Origin: Candidatus Accumulibacter affinis
GTDB taxonomy: Bacteria; Pseudomonadota; Gammaproteobacteria; Burkholderiales; Rhodocyclaceae
DNA: 64,000 nucleotides
Direction of reading: 5' to 3'
NCBI GenBank assembly: GCA_016713625.1
Contig: JADJOT010000009.1
Coordinates: 496,001 to 560,000 of the forward strand
In this document: positions 10,417 through 20,546 of the stretch, piece after piece
How the letters are laid out: each line of letters begins with the position of its first letter
Position numbering within the stretch: position 1 is the first letter of the stretch
Made by a program: the position numbers and the translations under genes
The notes under the pieces: generated by a model
Seen by the model: only the letters and a program-made list of their open reading frames with translations
Database searches by the model: none
What the model was told of the DNA's origin: nothing

Positions 10417-10748
10417 TGAACGCCGAGGGAAATCGGGTGACCGTGGCGGAGCCGCCGACCCGCGAAAACGGGTCGGAGATGATCTTTTGCCGGAGTTGTG
10501 AGCAGCTGGTACCTGCCGGCTCACTGTATTGTCCGCATTGCTGCGGTAAAGACGGTCGGCGCGGCGCGCTCAGGCGTGGCGCTTTCATCGGCGGCGTTTT
10601 CGGCTTGCTGGCGGGTGGCCTGGCTGCTGCAGTGTGGTCTACCATCGTCGGCCCCGAGCAGGCCACCGGCGAGCCGGTCGTGACCATCACCCTGGCCTGT
10701 GCCGCGATTGGCGTGGTGCTTGGCGCAATACACAACCGCAAGGAGTAA
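10416..10748 (+). CDS. Zinc-ribbon membrane protein, unknown function
   Basis: 110 residues, translated from an ATG sharing one base with the purB stop and preceded by GAGGAGG at 10404-10410. Seen: a zinc ribbon (CRSC ... CPHC, about residues 24-43), a short basic stretch, then two hydrophobic helices (about 55-75 and 83-103) of the glycine-rich type. No family name recognised. Probably translationally coupled to purB, though no link in function is evident. Confidence 0.75.
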
Positions 10749-10996
10749 GCGTTGCCGTCCGCGAGCAGTCAGCCACTCCATCGTCTTCACCATCCGTTGG
10801 GAGTAGATTGACGCCGCTGGCACGCGGTGCATATACTCGCGGACTATCGGCGGGCCAACTGGAGTGGTTGTCCCTGGCGAGTTTCTGGAGACGGAGAAGA
10901 CCACTCGGGCGGCCGCCGTAACGGCGGGATGCCTCTTCCGGGCTGGGTCCGTTCCACCGAATGATGCAGGGCTGCACGCAGCAAGGAGGCTGGAAC

Positions 10997-12331
10997 ATGA
11001 AACGCGTACTTCCCGATCTGATCGTCGATCCACCGCTGGCGGACGAGAAAGTGACCATTGTCTTTCATGCCGACGGGAAGCAGTATGATTTTCCCGTTCT
11101 CGGAGGCACGCACGGTCCCAAGGTCATCGACGTTGGCCGGCTCTACACCGAGACGGGTTACTTCAGCTACGACCCGGGATTCATGTCGACTGCCAACTGC
11201 GATTCGGCGATCACCTTCATCGACGGCGAGCGCGGCATTCTTCTGCACCGCGGCTACCCGATCGAGGAACTTGCGGCGCACGCCGACTTTCTCGAAGTCT
11301 GTTATCTCCTGCTTTACGGGAAACTACCGAATCAGTCGGAACTCCACGACTTTGGTGATCTGATTGGCCACCACAGCATGGTCCACGAGCAGTTCAAGCG
11401 GTTTTTCGCGGGTTTCCGCCGGGATGCTCCGCCGATGGCGGTGATGGTAGGCACCGTCGGAGCCCTCAGCGCGTTCTATCACGACAAGATCGACATCACG
11501 GACCCCGAGGCGCGGATGGTCGCCACGCACCGCCTCATCGCCAAGATGCCGACCATCTGCGCCATGGCATTCAACTACTCACTCGGACGACCATTCCTGT
11601 ACCCTCGCAACGACTTGAGTTACGCCTCGAACTTCCTCCGGATGTCTTTTGGCATACCTGCGGAAGAATATGTGGTTAACCCCGTTTTGGCGCGAGCGAT
11701 CAACCGTTTTCTCGTTCTGCACGCCGATCACGAGCAGAACGCCTCTACCGCAACGGTGCGCATTGCCGGCTCGAGCCATGCCAATCCGTATGCCTGCGTC
11801 GCTGCTGGAATCACTGCGCTCTGGGGGCCGGATCACGGTGGCGCAAACGAGGCGGTAGTCAATATGCTGGAGGAGATCGGCAGCAAGGAGCGCATCGCTC
11901 TCTACATCAAGCGCGCCAAGGACAAGGAGGACCCTTTCCGGCTTACCGGTTTCGGTCACCGGGTCTACAAGAATTACGACCCGCGGGCGGCGATCCTGCG
12001 CGAGTCCTGCCATGAGGTACTTGCGGAGCTGGGCAAGAAAGACGAGCCCTTGTTCGCGCTGGCCCTGGAGCTGGAGCGGATCGCTCTCGAGGATGATTAC
12101 TTCATTCAGCGCAAGCTGTTTCCAAACGTCGACTTCTACTCGGGCATCATGCTGCGGGCGATCGGTTTCCCCACCGGGATGTTTCCGCCCTTGTTCGCGC
12201 TTGGCCGCACGATCGGCTGGATCGCCCAGTGGAAGGAGATGATCGAGGCGCCGGATCAACATATCGCGCGCCCCCGACAGCGCTACACCGGGCCTCCGCT
12301 GCGACCGTACCTGCCTATCGCGCAGCGCTGA
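10997..12331 (+). CDS. gltA: Citrate synthase (type II)
   Basis: Condenses acetyl-CoA and oxaloacetate at entry to the TCA cycle. 444 residues from the ATG at 10997, supported by AAGGAGG at 10983-10989. Seen: N-terminal beta-domain of the hexameric proteobacterial type, catalytic-region motifs [14 protein letters not shown] and [14 protein letters not shown] (His and Asp), and a C-terminal arginine-rich tail (RPRQRYTG). In PHA-storing bacteria this enzyme competes with storage for acetyl-CoA. Confidence 0.96.
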   Translation: MKRVLPDLIVDPPLADEKVTIVFHADGKQYDFPVLGGTHGPKVIDVGRLYTETGYFSYDPGFMSTANCDSAITFIDGERGILLHRGYPIEELAAHADFLEVCYLLLYGKLPNQSELHDFGDLIGHHSMVHEQFKRFFAGFRRDAPPMAVMVGTVGALSAFYHDKIDITDPEARMVATHRLIAKMPTICAMAFNYSLGRPFLYPRNDLSYASNFLRMSFGIPAEEYVVNPVLARAINRFLVLHADHEQNASTATVRIAGSSHANPYACVAAGITALWGPDHGGANEAVVNMLEEIGSKERIALYIKRAKDKEDPFRLTGFGHRVYKNYDPRAAILRESCHEVLAELGKKDEPLFALALELERIALEDDYFIQRKLFPNVDFYSGIMLRAIGFPTGMFPPLFALGRTIGWIAQWKEMIEAPDQHIARPRQRYTGPPLRPYLPIAQR

Positions 12332-12795
12332 CCGGCGCGAGCACGCAGTGGCGCCGGGTGGCCCAGCGCTGCCCACCAGCCGCTGCTGACGGCGTGCGCT
12401 TGGCCGCATGCCCACCGCTGGCTTTGCCGCAGGCATCGCGGTCGGCGGGCCAGCAATGCCCTGTGGAGGGCCCCACCGGTCGACATTGGCGGCACCTGTC
12501 GGTCGTCCGCGCCCTTGTGCCAGGCGTTGGGAGTGTCGCAGTTTTGCATCAGTGACAACGAAAAAGCGCTTCCAGCTTCTCATCGGCGTTGACAACCCCC
12601 GGGGGGCCTGGAGAACAATGGTACTACCTTACATGATATTAGCCGGCATAGTTAAAGTCGTTTATGACTGTTGCCAGTGTGCAACTCGTGCAGGGCAGCG
12701 CAATCGTTGCTTCAAGAGCCGCGCCAGGACGGCAGTCGCCGTTGAGTTTGCTGGCCCGCCGCGGACAGAAAAAGTCGCTTTAGTGGGAGGAAAGC
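12332..12795 (+). other. Intergenic region, no gene recognised
   Basis: 464 bases. The first 220 are GC-rich without a convincing coding pattern; the rest is less GC-rich. TTGACA at 12589-12594 could be a -35 box, but no good -10 lies at a normal spacing. No terminator with a T-run is seen after gltA. It probably holds the promoter of the small gene that follows. Confidence 0.4.
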
Positions 12796-13041
12796 ATGGC
12801 TATCCGAGACGACCCCGCACTTCCGTTCTTTTCCGTTTCTGAAGATGATTTCTCGGCTACCGAAGGCTCGGAGACGGAGTTTCTTCGTACTCAGGTTGCC
12901 GCCATCGAAGCGTATCTGGAGCGCTTTCCCTGGGATGAGAGGGACTTCCGTGCGCTGGCATGGATCGAAGCCAATGCCAGTCAATATCGTCACCAATGGC
13001 AGGCCAGCGGACGCTATGGGCAATTCGCAGCGGGTCGCTGA
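12796..13041 (+). CDS. Small acidic protein, unknown function
   Basis: 81 residues, soluble, with an acidic first third (DDFSATEGSE) and a helical aromatic/charged second half (YLERFPWDERDFRALAWIE). GGGAGG at 12785-12790 lies five bases before the ATG, the main reason for accepting it. No family recognised. It sits alone between gltA and the CoA-transferase gene. Confidence 0.55.
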   Translation: MAIRDDPALPFFSVSEDDFSATEGSETEFLRTQVAAIEAYLERFPWDERDFRALAWIEANASQYRHQWQASGRYGQFAAGR

Positions 13042-13262
13042 CCTTCCGTGGCGCGCCACCATGCTGCTGCAAGTGGTCGTGCAATGGCGTCCCCAGCGCG
13101 GTACTGGTACGCTGGCCGACTGATTTCGAGTTTCACACGCATCCTGTGTCTTGCCGCGACCGTTGAGTCTCGAGAGCATGCGCATCCCATTCCCATTCCC
13201 CCCATCCCTTGTCCGTTACGCCTGCGGCCGGAAATCAAGAACATGATCGAGAGGAAACCACG

Positions 13263-15215
13263 ATGCGCAGCAAGATCGTTACCGCCGACGAAGCGATCGC
13301 ACTGATCCGCGACGGCGATACCCTGGCCAGTACCGGCTTCGTCCAGACCGGCTTCGCCGAGGCCCTGCTGTCAGCGCTGGAGCGCCGCTTCCTCGCCACC
13401 GGCAGCCCAAAGAACCTGGCTTTGTTCGCTGCTGCCGGCCAGGGCGACGGCAAGACTCTGGGACTCAATCACCTGGGCCACGCAGGCTTGCTGCGCCGGG
13501 TCGTAGCGGGTCACTGGGGGCGCATGCCGAAGGTGGCGCAACTGGCGCTCGATAATCACATCCAGGCTTATAACCTGCCCCAGGGGATCATCTGCCAGTT
13601 GTTCCGCGATCTCTCCGCCGGCAAACCGGGTTCCTTCTCCAAGGTCGGACTGCACACCTTCGTCGACCCCCGCTACGGCGGTGGCCGTATCAATGCGGCC
13701 ACCACCAAGGACATCGTCAGCGTCGTCGAAGTCGATGGCGAGGAGTGGCTGTTCTACAAGGTGGGCCAGGTCAATGTCGCTTTCGTGCGCGGTACCACCG
13801 CCGATACCTTCGGCAACATCACGATGGAACGGGAAGCCCTGACCCTCAACAACCTGGCCATGGCCATGGCGGCCAAGAACAGCAACGGGATCGTCATCGC
13901 CCAGGTGGAGCGGATTGCCGAGCGCAGCGGGTTGCCGCCGCGACAGGTCAAGATTCCGGGGATTCTCGTTGATTGCGTGGTGGTGGCCGAACCGGTCGAG
14001 CACATGCAGACCCTGGCGACCCAGTACAGTGCTGCCTACGCCGGCGAGTTCCGCGTTCCCCGTCCCAGTCTGGTGTCGACGCCGCTGACCGAGCGCAAGA
14101 TCATCGCTCGTCGTGCTGCCTTCGAATTGCCGCCGAACGGCATCATCAATCTGGGGGTCGGGATGCCCGAAGGGGTGGCGGCGGTGGCCGATGAGGAGCG
14201 CATCTCGCACCTGCTGACCCTGACCGTCGAGTCCGGCCTGATCGGCGGGATCCCCTCGAGCGGAGGCAACTTCGGGACCGGGGTCAACATGGATGCGGTG
14301 ATCGACGAGAATCAGCAGTTCGATTTCTACGATGGTGGCGGCCTCGACATGGCTTGTCTTGGCATGGCCGAGTGTGATGCCGCTGGCAACGTCGGCGTCA
14401 GTCGCTTCGGCGGTCGGCTGACCGGCGCCGGTGGCTTCATCAACATCAGCCAGAACGCCCGTCTGGTGGTGTTCGTTGGCACTTTTACGGGCAAGGGTCT
14501 GAAGGTCGAGGTTGCCGACGGCAAGCTGCGGATTGTCGAGGAGGGCGCGCAGCGGAAGTTTCTCAGGCAGGTCGAGCAGATCACCTTCAATGGCCAGTAT
14601 GCTTATGATCGCGGCAAGCCCGTTTATTACATCACCGAGCGCTGCGTCTTCCGTCGGGTCCGCCGGGGACTGGCGCTGATCGAGGTGGCGCCGGGCATCG
14701 ACGTGCAGCGGAACATTCTCCCGTACATGGACTTCGAGCCGATCATCGGTGAATACGCCGAGATGGATGCTCGCATCTTCAACGCCAACCCGATGGGCCT
14801 GGAGGCCGAACTGCTCAACCTGTCCTTGCCGGAGCGGGTCATTTACGATCCGGAGCGCAACATTCTGTTCCTCAACTTCGAGGGCATGCATGTGCGTGGG
14901 GAGGACGACGTCAAGGCGATCTGGGATATTTGCGAGCTACGCTGCCAGGCGGCCGGCAAGCGCGTCGGCGTGATCATCAATTACGATCGGTTTCGGATCA
15001 ACCAGGACATGTACGATGCCTATGCCGAAATGGATCACTACTTCCTGGCCAACTACTTCAGCCAGATTACCCGCTACGCGACCAGTGCTTTCCTGCGCGC
15101 CAAGCTTGGCGAGGCCTTCTCGGCGCGCAGTATTGCGCCGCATGTCTTCGAGCGCCGCGAGGAAGCCCAGGCATTCCTCACCGGGCGCAGCGGCGAAGCC
15201 GGCCAGCGGAGCTGA
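13263..15215 (+). CDS. Acyl-CoA:acetate/propionate CoA-transferase (Pct/YdiF type)
   Basis: Exchanges CoA between acyl-CoAs and short-chain acids such as acetate or propionate. 650 residues. Two Rossmann-like halves of the family I CoA-transferase fold are visible; the catalytic Glu is Glu323 in TVESGLIGG, the position expected for Pct/YdiF, followed by GGNFGTGVN. About 130 extra C-terminal residues (FNANPMGLEAELLNL to the end) are of the kind seen in the long proteobacterial versions. ATG at 13263 with GAGG eight bases upstream; the open frame extends to 13209 without a better site. Exact substrate range cannot be read from sequence. Confidence 0.88.
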   Translation: MRSKIVTADEAIALIRDGDTLASTGFVQTGFAEALLSALERRFLATGSPKNLALFAAAGQGDGKTLGLNHLGHAGLLRRVVAGHWGRMPKVAQLALDNHIQAYNLPQGIICQLFRDLSAGKPGSFSKVGLHTFVDPRYGGGRINAATTKDIVSVVEVDGEEWLFYKVGQVNVAFVRGTTADTFGNITMEREALTLNNLAMAMAAKNSNGIVIAQVERIAERSGLPPRQVKIPGILVDCVVVAEPVEHMQTLATQYSAAYAGEFRVPRPSLVSTPLTERKIIARRAAFELPPNGIINLGVGMPEGVAAVADEERISHLLTLTVESGLIGGIPSSGGNFGTGVNMDAVIDENQQFDFYDGGGLDMACLGMAECDAAGNVGVSRFGGRLTGAGGFINISQNARLVVFVGTFTGKGLKVEVADGKLRIVEEGAQRKFLRQVEQITFNGQYAYDRGKPVYYITERCVFRRVRRGLALIEVAPGIDVQRNILPYMDFEPIIGEYAEMDARIFNANPMGLEAELLNLSLPERVIYDPERNILFLNFEGMHVRGEDDVKAIWDICELRCQAAGKRVGVIINYDRFRINQDMYDAYAEMDHYFLANYFSQITRYATSAFLRAKLGEAFSARSIAPHVFERREEAQAFLTGRSGEAGQRS

Positions 15216-15306
15216 TCGGCTTCGCCGCTCGGCTACCGCGGGCCAACCGGCGATCGATTCGCGATAGGGTCTGGCTTGCCTGGCTGCTGCTGCGTCCAGT
15301 TGGCGC

Positions 15307-16977
15307 TCAGCGCTCGGGTGCAATGGCCACGACGTCCAGCAGCGTGACAATTCCCCGGGCAGCGTGTTCGAGGGCGTGCACGTCTTCGGCATTGACCCGG
15401 CCGGCGCCCGCGTGTAGCCGTTGCTGAATATCGACGATACATTCGGCGTGTTGCAGCAGGCGGCTGCGGATCGCATTCAGCTGTTCCAGCGTGGCGACGT
15501 TGGCTGTGTGCAGCTGCTTGACCGCGCCGTCTCGCTCGGCATCGGTCCTGGCGCTTTCCAGCTCGCGCCAGGCCGTCAGCTCACTCGTCTCCGCCTTCCA
15601 CCAGTCGAGGAAGTTGGCCCGGTGATCAAGCAGTGCGTTCAACGACTGGGCCATGCAGTTGACCTCGTCACGTCCTCCGGGCACTGCCGGAACGTGCGCT
15701 GTCGGCCTGCCGTAGGCAAGATCGTCGAGCAGCCCGGCCATCTGACGAAGACTGCGAACGATGCGTGTGATGATCTCGACGGCGAAGACGATGGCAAGAA
15801 CAGTCGCGCCGATCAGGACCAGCAGGCCCAGCACTACGCTGGCCTGCGCCGACTCGCTGATTTCGTCGACGCGGGCGGCCATCAGTTGCACGGCCTGACC
15901 GACGTTGGCCTGGATCAAGGGGGTGACCTGATCTGCTGCGGCGTCCATCGCGCGGGTCAAGACGACGATTCTGGCGTTCTGCTCAACCAGCTTCAGGAAG
16001 GCCTGCTGGTAATCGCGCAGCAGGTCGACGAGCAGCGCCTTGTCGCCGTCGGCGAGCGCTGAGCCCGTAATCTGCGAGCGGATCGTTGTCGCTACCGCCA
16101 ACACTTTTGGCGGGTAGATGGGGTCGCCGCGGAGCAGGAAGTCCTTCTCCGATCGCCTGAGCTTGAGAATATTGGTCTCGAGGTTGGGGACGTGCTGGGC
16201 ATTGAGCGTGGCTTCCATGCGGTGCGCGGCGTCGCGGAACGGTCCCTTGCCAGCGGCGACGTTGCCTGCCTTGAGCGCGTTTTCCCCAAAGACCTCGAAG
16301 CTCCTGGCGTAGATGGCCAGATCGGCCAGCAGTTGCTGCTGCACCGCTTCGTGAAGTCCGGATCCCAGGACCAGCTGCCGGAACTCGGTGATCAGCTTGC
16401 GCACCCGCTCGCGATAAGCAGGCTCCTGGCGCAAGGCGAGGTCCTTTTCGCTGCGGCGAATCTGCAGCAGAACGATCTGCAAGTTGTCCACGCTGTACTG
16501 CGCGGAGAGTTCGTGCAGGCGATGAATCTTCTCGCGGAAAGCGCCCTGGAGCCCGGAGTTCTCATCCAGGCCCATGTCTCGCCAGGCGGCGGCCACGGCA
16601 CGGAAGTTTTCCTGATAGGTGGTCATCAGTCGCTCGATGTCCTCGGCGGTCTGCCGGGACTGCTGATCTACAGCCGCCAGGGCTGCCACCTTTTTACGCA
16701 TGCTCTGCAGGTGCTGATCGACTGCGGAGGCGAAGTGTTCCTGGCGGTGGATCAGGAAGTCCTTCTCCGCATCGCGTGCTTCTGCCATGTCGATTTCGAT
16801 GTCGAGGGCCAGCGATTTGCGGACTTCGAAAACGCTATGCAGCTGCTGATAGTCAGCAAGCACCGACTTCAGCGTCTGGTGGTAGTGCCCGACCACGCCG
16901 ATGAACAGCAGGCCTACGACAAGGAAGCAGAGTCCAGCCTTTTCGCCGATCCGCAGTTTGCTGGAAACCTTGTTCAC
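15307..16977 (-). CDS. Membrane receptor-like protein with HBM-type sensor and HAMP region, no output domain
   Basis: About 556 residues from a GTG at 16977 with AGGAG six bases upstream; a longer open frame to 17019 lacks a site. Seen: N-terminal helix (about 11-30), a long periplasmic alpha-helical sensor with repeated RRSEKDxxLR segments (the mark of helical-bimodular, HBM-like domains), a second helix near 400-420, and a HAMP-like stretch (RIVRSLRQMAGLLDDLA). The remaining 120 residues are helical but carry no methyl-accepting signalling hairpin, kinase, GGDEF or EAL domain. A signal-sensing role is inferred; the partner is unknown. Confidence 0.75.
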   Translation of the reverse strand: MNKVSSKLRIGEKAGLCFLVVGLLFIGVVGHYHQTLKSVLADYQQLHSVFEVRKSLALDIEIDMAEARDAEKDFLIHRQEHFASAVDQHLQSMRKKVAALAAVDQQSRQTAEDIERLMTTYQENFRAVAAAWRDMGLDENSGLQGAFREKIHRLHELSAQYSVDNLQIVLLQIRRSEKDLALRQEPAYRERVRKLITEFRQLVLGSGLHEAVQQQLLADLAIYARSFEVFGENALKAGNVAAGKGPFRDAAHRMEATLNAQHVPNLETNILKLRRSEKDFLLRGDPIYPPKVLAVATTIRSQITGSALADGDKALLVDLLRDYQQAFLKLVEQNARIVVLTRAMDAAADQVTPLIQANVGQAVQLMAARVDEISESAQASVVLGLLVLIGATVLAIVFAVEIITRIVRSLRQMAGLLDDLAYGRPTAHVPAVPGGRDEVNCMAQSLNALLDHRANFLDWWKAETSELTAWRELESARTDAERDGAVKQLHTANVATLEQLNAIRSRLLQHAECIVDIQQRLHAGAGRVNAEDVHALEHAARGIVTLLDVVAIAPER

Positions 16978-17363
16978 ATATGGCTCCTGGTTGGTGAAAG
17001 CTGCCCTCCGACTGCGCAAGGGTGGGGAACGGCGCAGGCTTGCAGGGTTCAGGCAGCTCGCCCCAGCGTCCGCGAGCGGGAGGGATGGCAGCGTAGGGAA
17101 AAGTATATCGGCAAGAATGGATTCTTGTCGAACAAGATCGCTCGCCCAATGGTGATGGCTTTGTGAGATGCCCCGGATAATGAAAGCCCTGACCGTTGCC
17201 CTCCCCTGCAGGGCGCTTGACTCCGCATCGCTCTCGCTTACAATCGAGGCAGTCAGAGCTTCAGTGGCGCTTCGTCCACTGAGGCATCTGCTCCGCCGAA
17301 GCGCTACCCGCTGGTTCGCCAGGCGGCCAGGAAAATCAGTGATCTACCGAAAGGGGTGAGGAA
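16978..17363. other. Divergent intergenic region
   Basis: 386 bases between the minus-strand receptor gene and a plus-strand small membrane protein gene; it should carry both promoters. AT-richer patches lie at about 17095-17120 and 17230-17245. No inverted repeats or well-formed -35/-10 pair stand out. Confidence 0.4.
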
Positions 17364-17579
17364 ATGGACGCTTTGCTGCTGCTGTTGGGACGTGTTGCCG
17401 GCTTCGCCGGCTTGCTGCTTTGTGTCGCAGCAGCGGGAATGCGTCTGGCCGGGAACTACTACCTGGGCTCCTTGCAGCTGTCCACTCTCCTGGCGGGCGG
17501 CGTCGCAGCGATCGTTGTCGGCTGTTTTTTCCTGCTGCTGGTGTTGACCGTGCCAGGGAGAGCAGGTCGCTCGCGGTAA
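17364..17579 (+). CDS. Small two-helix membrane protein, unknown function
   Basis: 71 residues, almost entirely two hydrophobic helices (about 3-28 and 38-62) joined by a short polar turn (RLAGNYYLGSLQ) and ending in a basic tail. The ATG is preceded by GGGGTGAGGA. No family recognised. It precedes the LplT-PlsC gene by about 150 bases on the same strand. Confidence 0.65.
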   Translation: MDALLLLLGRVAGFAGLLLCVAAAGMRLAGNYYLGSLQLSTLLAGGVAAIVVGCFFLLLVLTVPGRAGRSR

Positions 17580-17727
17580 GCGGGGCAATGAACAGGTCGT
17601 GACGACCGGCGCACGCTTCCCGACGAGGTCATTCACGTGGCGGCCTGGCCGCTGCGAGACAGATATTCGCCCGGACAAGCCAGCATTCCTGCCCGGCACC
17701 CTGTTTGACTCACTTTAGGAAGACTGC

Positions 17728-19608
17728 ATGAGTTCCCAGTTTGGTCTACTCAATACCCGTCGCTTCGCGCCTTTTTTCGCGACGCAGTTTCTCGGGGCGT
17801 TCAACGACAACCTGTTCAAGAACGCATTGGTGGTGCTGCTGACCTTTCATGCGACAAGCTGGACGACGCTGACGCCCGAGGTGTTGACCAATCTCGCAGC
17901 CGGCATCTTCATCCTGCCGTTCTTCCTGTTTTCGGCGACCGCCGGGCAGTTTGCCGACAAGTACGACAAGGCCAGGCTGGCACGGCTGGTCAAGCTACTG
18001 GAAATCGTCATCATGACGGTGGCCCTGCTCGGCTTCTCGATGCAAAGCCTGGAGGTGCTGCTCAGCGCGCTGTTCCTGCTTGGCCTGCATTCAACGCTGT
18101 TCGGACCAGTGAAATACGCGATCCTGCCGCAGCACCTGCGCGAGGACGAACTCGTCGGCGGTAACGCCATGGTCGAGGCCGGCACCTTTGTCGCCATCCT
18201 GATCGGCACCCTGGCCGGTGGCCTGCTGGCCGGGGCGGCTGGGCATCCGACCTGGGTGGCGGCGGCCGGTCTGGTCGTGGCCGCGATCGGTTATCTGTGC
18301 AGCCGCGGCATCCCGGCAGCACCCGCTCCGGTGCCGGACCTGGTGGTCAGCCTCAACCCGCTGTCCGAGACCTGGCGCAACATCGGCTTTGCGCGCGAGA
18401 ACCGCACCGTTTTCCTGTCGATTCTCGGCATTTCGTGGTTCTGGCTGTACGGGACACTGTTCCTGGCGCAGTTTCCCGCCTACGCCAAAAATGTGCTGGG
18501 TGGCAGCGAGAGCTCGGTGACCCTTTTACTGGCGGTGTTTACGGTCGGCATCGGCCTCGGCTCGCTGCTTTGTGAGCGCTTGTCGGCCGGACATGTGGAA
18601 ATCGGGCTGGTGCCCTTCGGTTCGCTCGGCCTGACCCTTTTCGGCATCGACCTGGCTTTTGCCTCACCTGATCTACTGCCTGCCGGTGCACCGTTGGCCC
18701 TGGGCAGCCTGCTGGCGCTGCACGGTACCTGGCGGGTGCTCTTCGACCTGTTCGCGCTCGGCCTCTTTGGTGGATTCTTCATTGTGCCGCTGTATGCGCT
18801 GATCCAGGTGCGCAGCGCGTCTGAACATCGGGCGCGCATCATTGCTGCCAACAACATCCTCAATGCCCTGTTCATGGTCTGTGGTTCCCTGGCGGCTGCC
18901 GGGCTGCTTGGTGACGGCCTCTCGATCCCGGCGCTGTTCGGTGTGGCGGCGCTGTGCAATGCGGCGGTGGCGATCTACATCTACAGCCTGGTGCCCGAGT
19001 TCATGCTGCGCTTCATCGCCTGGCTGCTGATCCACTCGGTGTACCGCCTGCAGCAGCAGGGGACCGAAAACATTCCGGAGGAGGGTGCAGCAGTGCTGAT
19101 CTGCAACCACGTCAGCTTTGTCGATCCGCTGGTCATCGCCGCTGCCAGCCGGCGGCCGATCCGCTTCGTGATGGACTACCGCATCTTCCGAATGCCGCTG
19201 ATCAGCTTTGTCTTTCGCCACATGCACGCCATCCCGATCGCACCGGCGAAGGACGACGCGGTGATGATGGAGGCGGCCTTCGAGGAGGTGGCGCGTGCGC
19301 TCGAGGCGGGCGAACTGGTGGCGATCTTCCCGGAGGGCAGGATTACCGACACGGGCGAGCTGTATCCTTTCCGGCCAGGCGTGCAGCGCATCGTCGGGCG
19401 CACGCCGGTGCCGGTGATCCCGATGGCGCTGCAGGGCCTGTGGGGCAGCTTCTTCAGCCGCAAGGACGGACCGGCGATGACCAGGCCGCTGCGGCGTGGC
19501 ATGTTCTCGAAGATAGCGTTGACGGTCGCGGCGCCGGTGGCGCCCGAGGCGGCGACTCCTGATCATTTGCAGGAGATCGTTGCCGGGCTGCGGGGGGCGT
19601 GGAGGTAA
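17728..19608 (+). CDS. LplT-type lysophospholipid transporter fused to PlsC acyltransferase
   Basis: 626 residues in two modules. Residues 1 to about 420 are a 12-helix major-facilitator transporter starting FLGAFNDNLFKN, typical of LplT, which flips lysophospholipids across the inner membrane. Residues about 430-626 are a glycerolipid acyltransferase with NHVSFVDP (the NHxxxxD catalytic motif), FPEGRIT and a VIPMALQG block. The fusion would import and re-acylate lysophospholipids in one protein. The acyl-ACP/CoA ligase module found in some related three-part proteins is absent. AGGAAG precedes the ATG. Confidence 0.9.
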   Translation: MSSQFGLLNTRRFAPFFATQFLGAFNDNLFKNALVVLLTFHATSWTTLTPEVLTNLAAGIFILPFFLFSATAGQFADKYDKARLARLVKLLEIVIMTVALLGFSMQSLEVLLSALFLLGLHSTLFGPVKYAILPQHLREDELVGGNAMVEAGTFVAILIGTLAGGLLAGAAGHPTWVAAAGLVVAAIGYLCSRGIPAAPAPVPDLVVSLNPLSETWRNIGFARENRTVFLSILGISWFWLYGTLFLAQFPAYAKNVLGGSESSVTLLLAVFTVGIGLGSLLCERLSAGHVEIGLVPFGSLGLTLFGIDLAFASPDLLPAGAPLALGSLLALHGTWRVLFDLFALGLFGGFFIVPLYALIQVRSASEHRARIIAANNILNALFMVCGSLAAAGLLGDGLSIPALFGVAALCNAAVAIYIYSLVPEFMLRFIAWLLIHSVYRLQQQGTENIPEEGAAVLICNHVSFVDPLVIAAASRRPIRFVMDYRIFRMPLISFVFRHMHAIPIAPAKDDAVMMEAAFEEVARALEAGELVAIFPEGRITDTGELYPFRPGVQRIVGRTPVPVIPMALQGLWGSFFSRKDGPAMTRPLRRGMFSKIALTVAAPVAPEAATPDHLQEIVAGLRGAWR

Positions 19609-19640
19609 ACGAGCCTTGAGTTTCGGGCAGACGGGTTAGA

Positions 19641-20546
19641 ATGACGGCCATGGAATCTGGCGGCCAAAGACTGCGTGAACGGATCGACCTCTACGAAAGG
19701 CTGATGCGCCTCGACAAGCCGATCGGCATTCTGCTGCTGCTCTGGCCGACCTTGTGGGCGCTGTGGCTGTCGGCGCTGGGACGGCCGAACTGGCTGGTGG
19801 TGTGGATCTTCGTGCTCGGGACGGTGCTGATGCGTTCGGCGGGCTGCGTGATCAACGATGTGGCCGACCGCAATTTTGACCCGCAGGTGGCGCGCACTCG
19901 CGAGCGCCCGCTGGCAGCCGGTCAGGTCTCGGTCCGGGAAGCGCTGCGGCTCGCCGCTGCGCTGGTGGCCTGTGCCGTCGTGCTGGTGCTGCCCCTGCGC
20001 AGCTGGCTGTTCGGCAGCCTGTGTCTGGCAGCGCTTTTCCTTGCCGCCAGTTATCCTTTTACCAAGCGCTTCCTGGCGGTGCCGCAAGCCTACCTGGGTC
20101 TGGCCTTTGGTTTCGGCATCCCGATGGCCTATGCCGCGCAGCTTGGCACGCTCCCTGCCGACGCCTGGTGGCTGCTCCTGGCGAACGTCTTCTGGGCGAT
20201 CGCCTACGACACCGAATATGCGATGGTTGACCGCGCCGACGACCTCAGGATCGGCATCCGGACGTCAGCGATCACCTTCGGCCGTGCCGACGTGACGGCG
20301 GTGATGCTGTGCTACGCGCTGGCGATCGGGCTGATTGCCGCGGTCGGCTACGGGATCGGCCTGGGTGGCCTGTTTTACGCCGGGCTGGCGGTTGCCGTGA
20401 CAATTGCCGGCTATCATTACACACTGATCCGTGCGCGCGATCCACAGCGCTGCTTTACGGCCTTCCGGCATAACAACTGGCTTGGCGCCAGTGTCTTTGC
20501 CGGCATCGCCCTCGATTTTCTTGTCGCCAGAGGCATTTCCGGATGA
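19641..20546 (+). CDS. ubiA: 4-hydroxybenzoate polyprenyltransferase UbiA
   Basis: Attaches the polyprenyl tail to 4-hydroxybenzoate in ubiquinone synthesis, in the inner membrane. About 301 residues (298 from the next ATG, 19650). Seen: eight or so hydrophobic helices and both Asp-rich prenyl-diphosphate sites, NDVADRNFD near residue 70 and DTEYAMVDRADD near 190. Its stop overlaps the start of the cytochrome gene by four bases (ATGA); ubiD follows that gene, giving a small quinone cluster. Confidence 0.95.
   Translation: MTAMESGGQRLRERIDLYERLMRLDKPIGILLLLWPTLWALWLSALGRPNWLVVWIFVLGTVLMRSAGCVINDVADRNFDPQVARTRERPLAAGQVSVREALRLAAALVACAVVLVLPLRSWLFGSLCLAALFLAASYPFTKRFLAVPQAYLGLAFGFGIPMAYAAQLGTLPADAWWLLLANVFWAIAYDTEYAMVDRADDLRIGIRTSAITFGRADVTAVMLCYALAIGLIAAVGYGIGLGGLFYAGLAVAVTIAGYHYTLIRARDPQRCFTAFRHNNWLGASVFAGIALDFLVARGISG

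Noticed and set aside
12408..12842. Possible 144-codon gene after gltA
   Set aside because: No ribosome site, erratic composition, and it runs into the better-supported small gene at 12796.
13371..14891. 506-codon minus-strand frame opposite the CoA-transferase gene
   Set aside because: The plus strand has the catalytic Glu and full family pattern; the antisense product is low-complexity and lacks a ribosome site.
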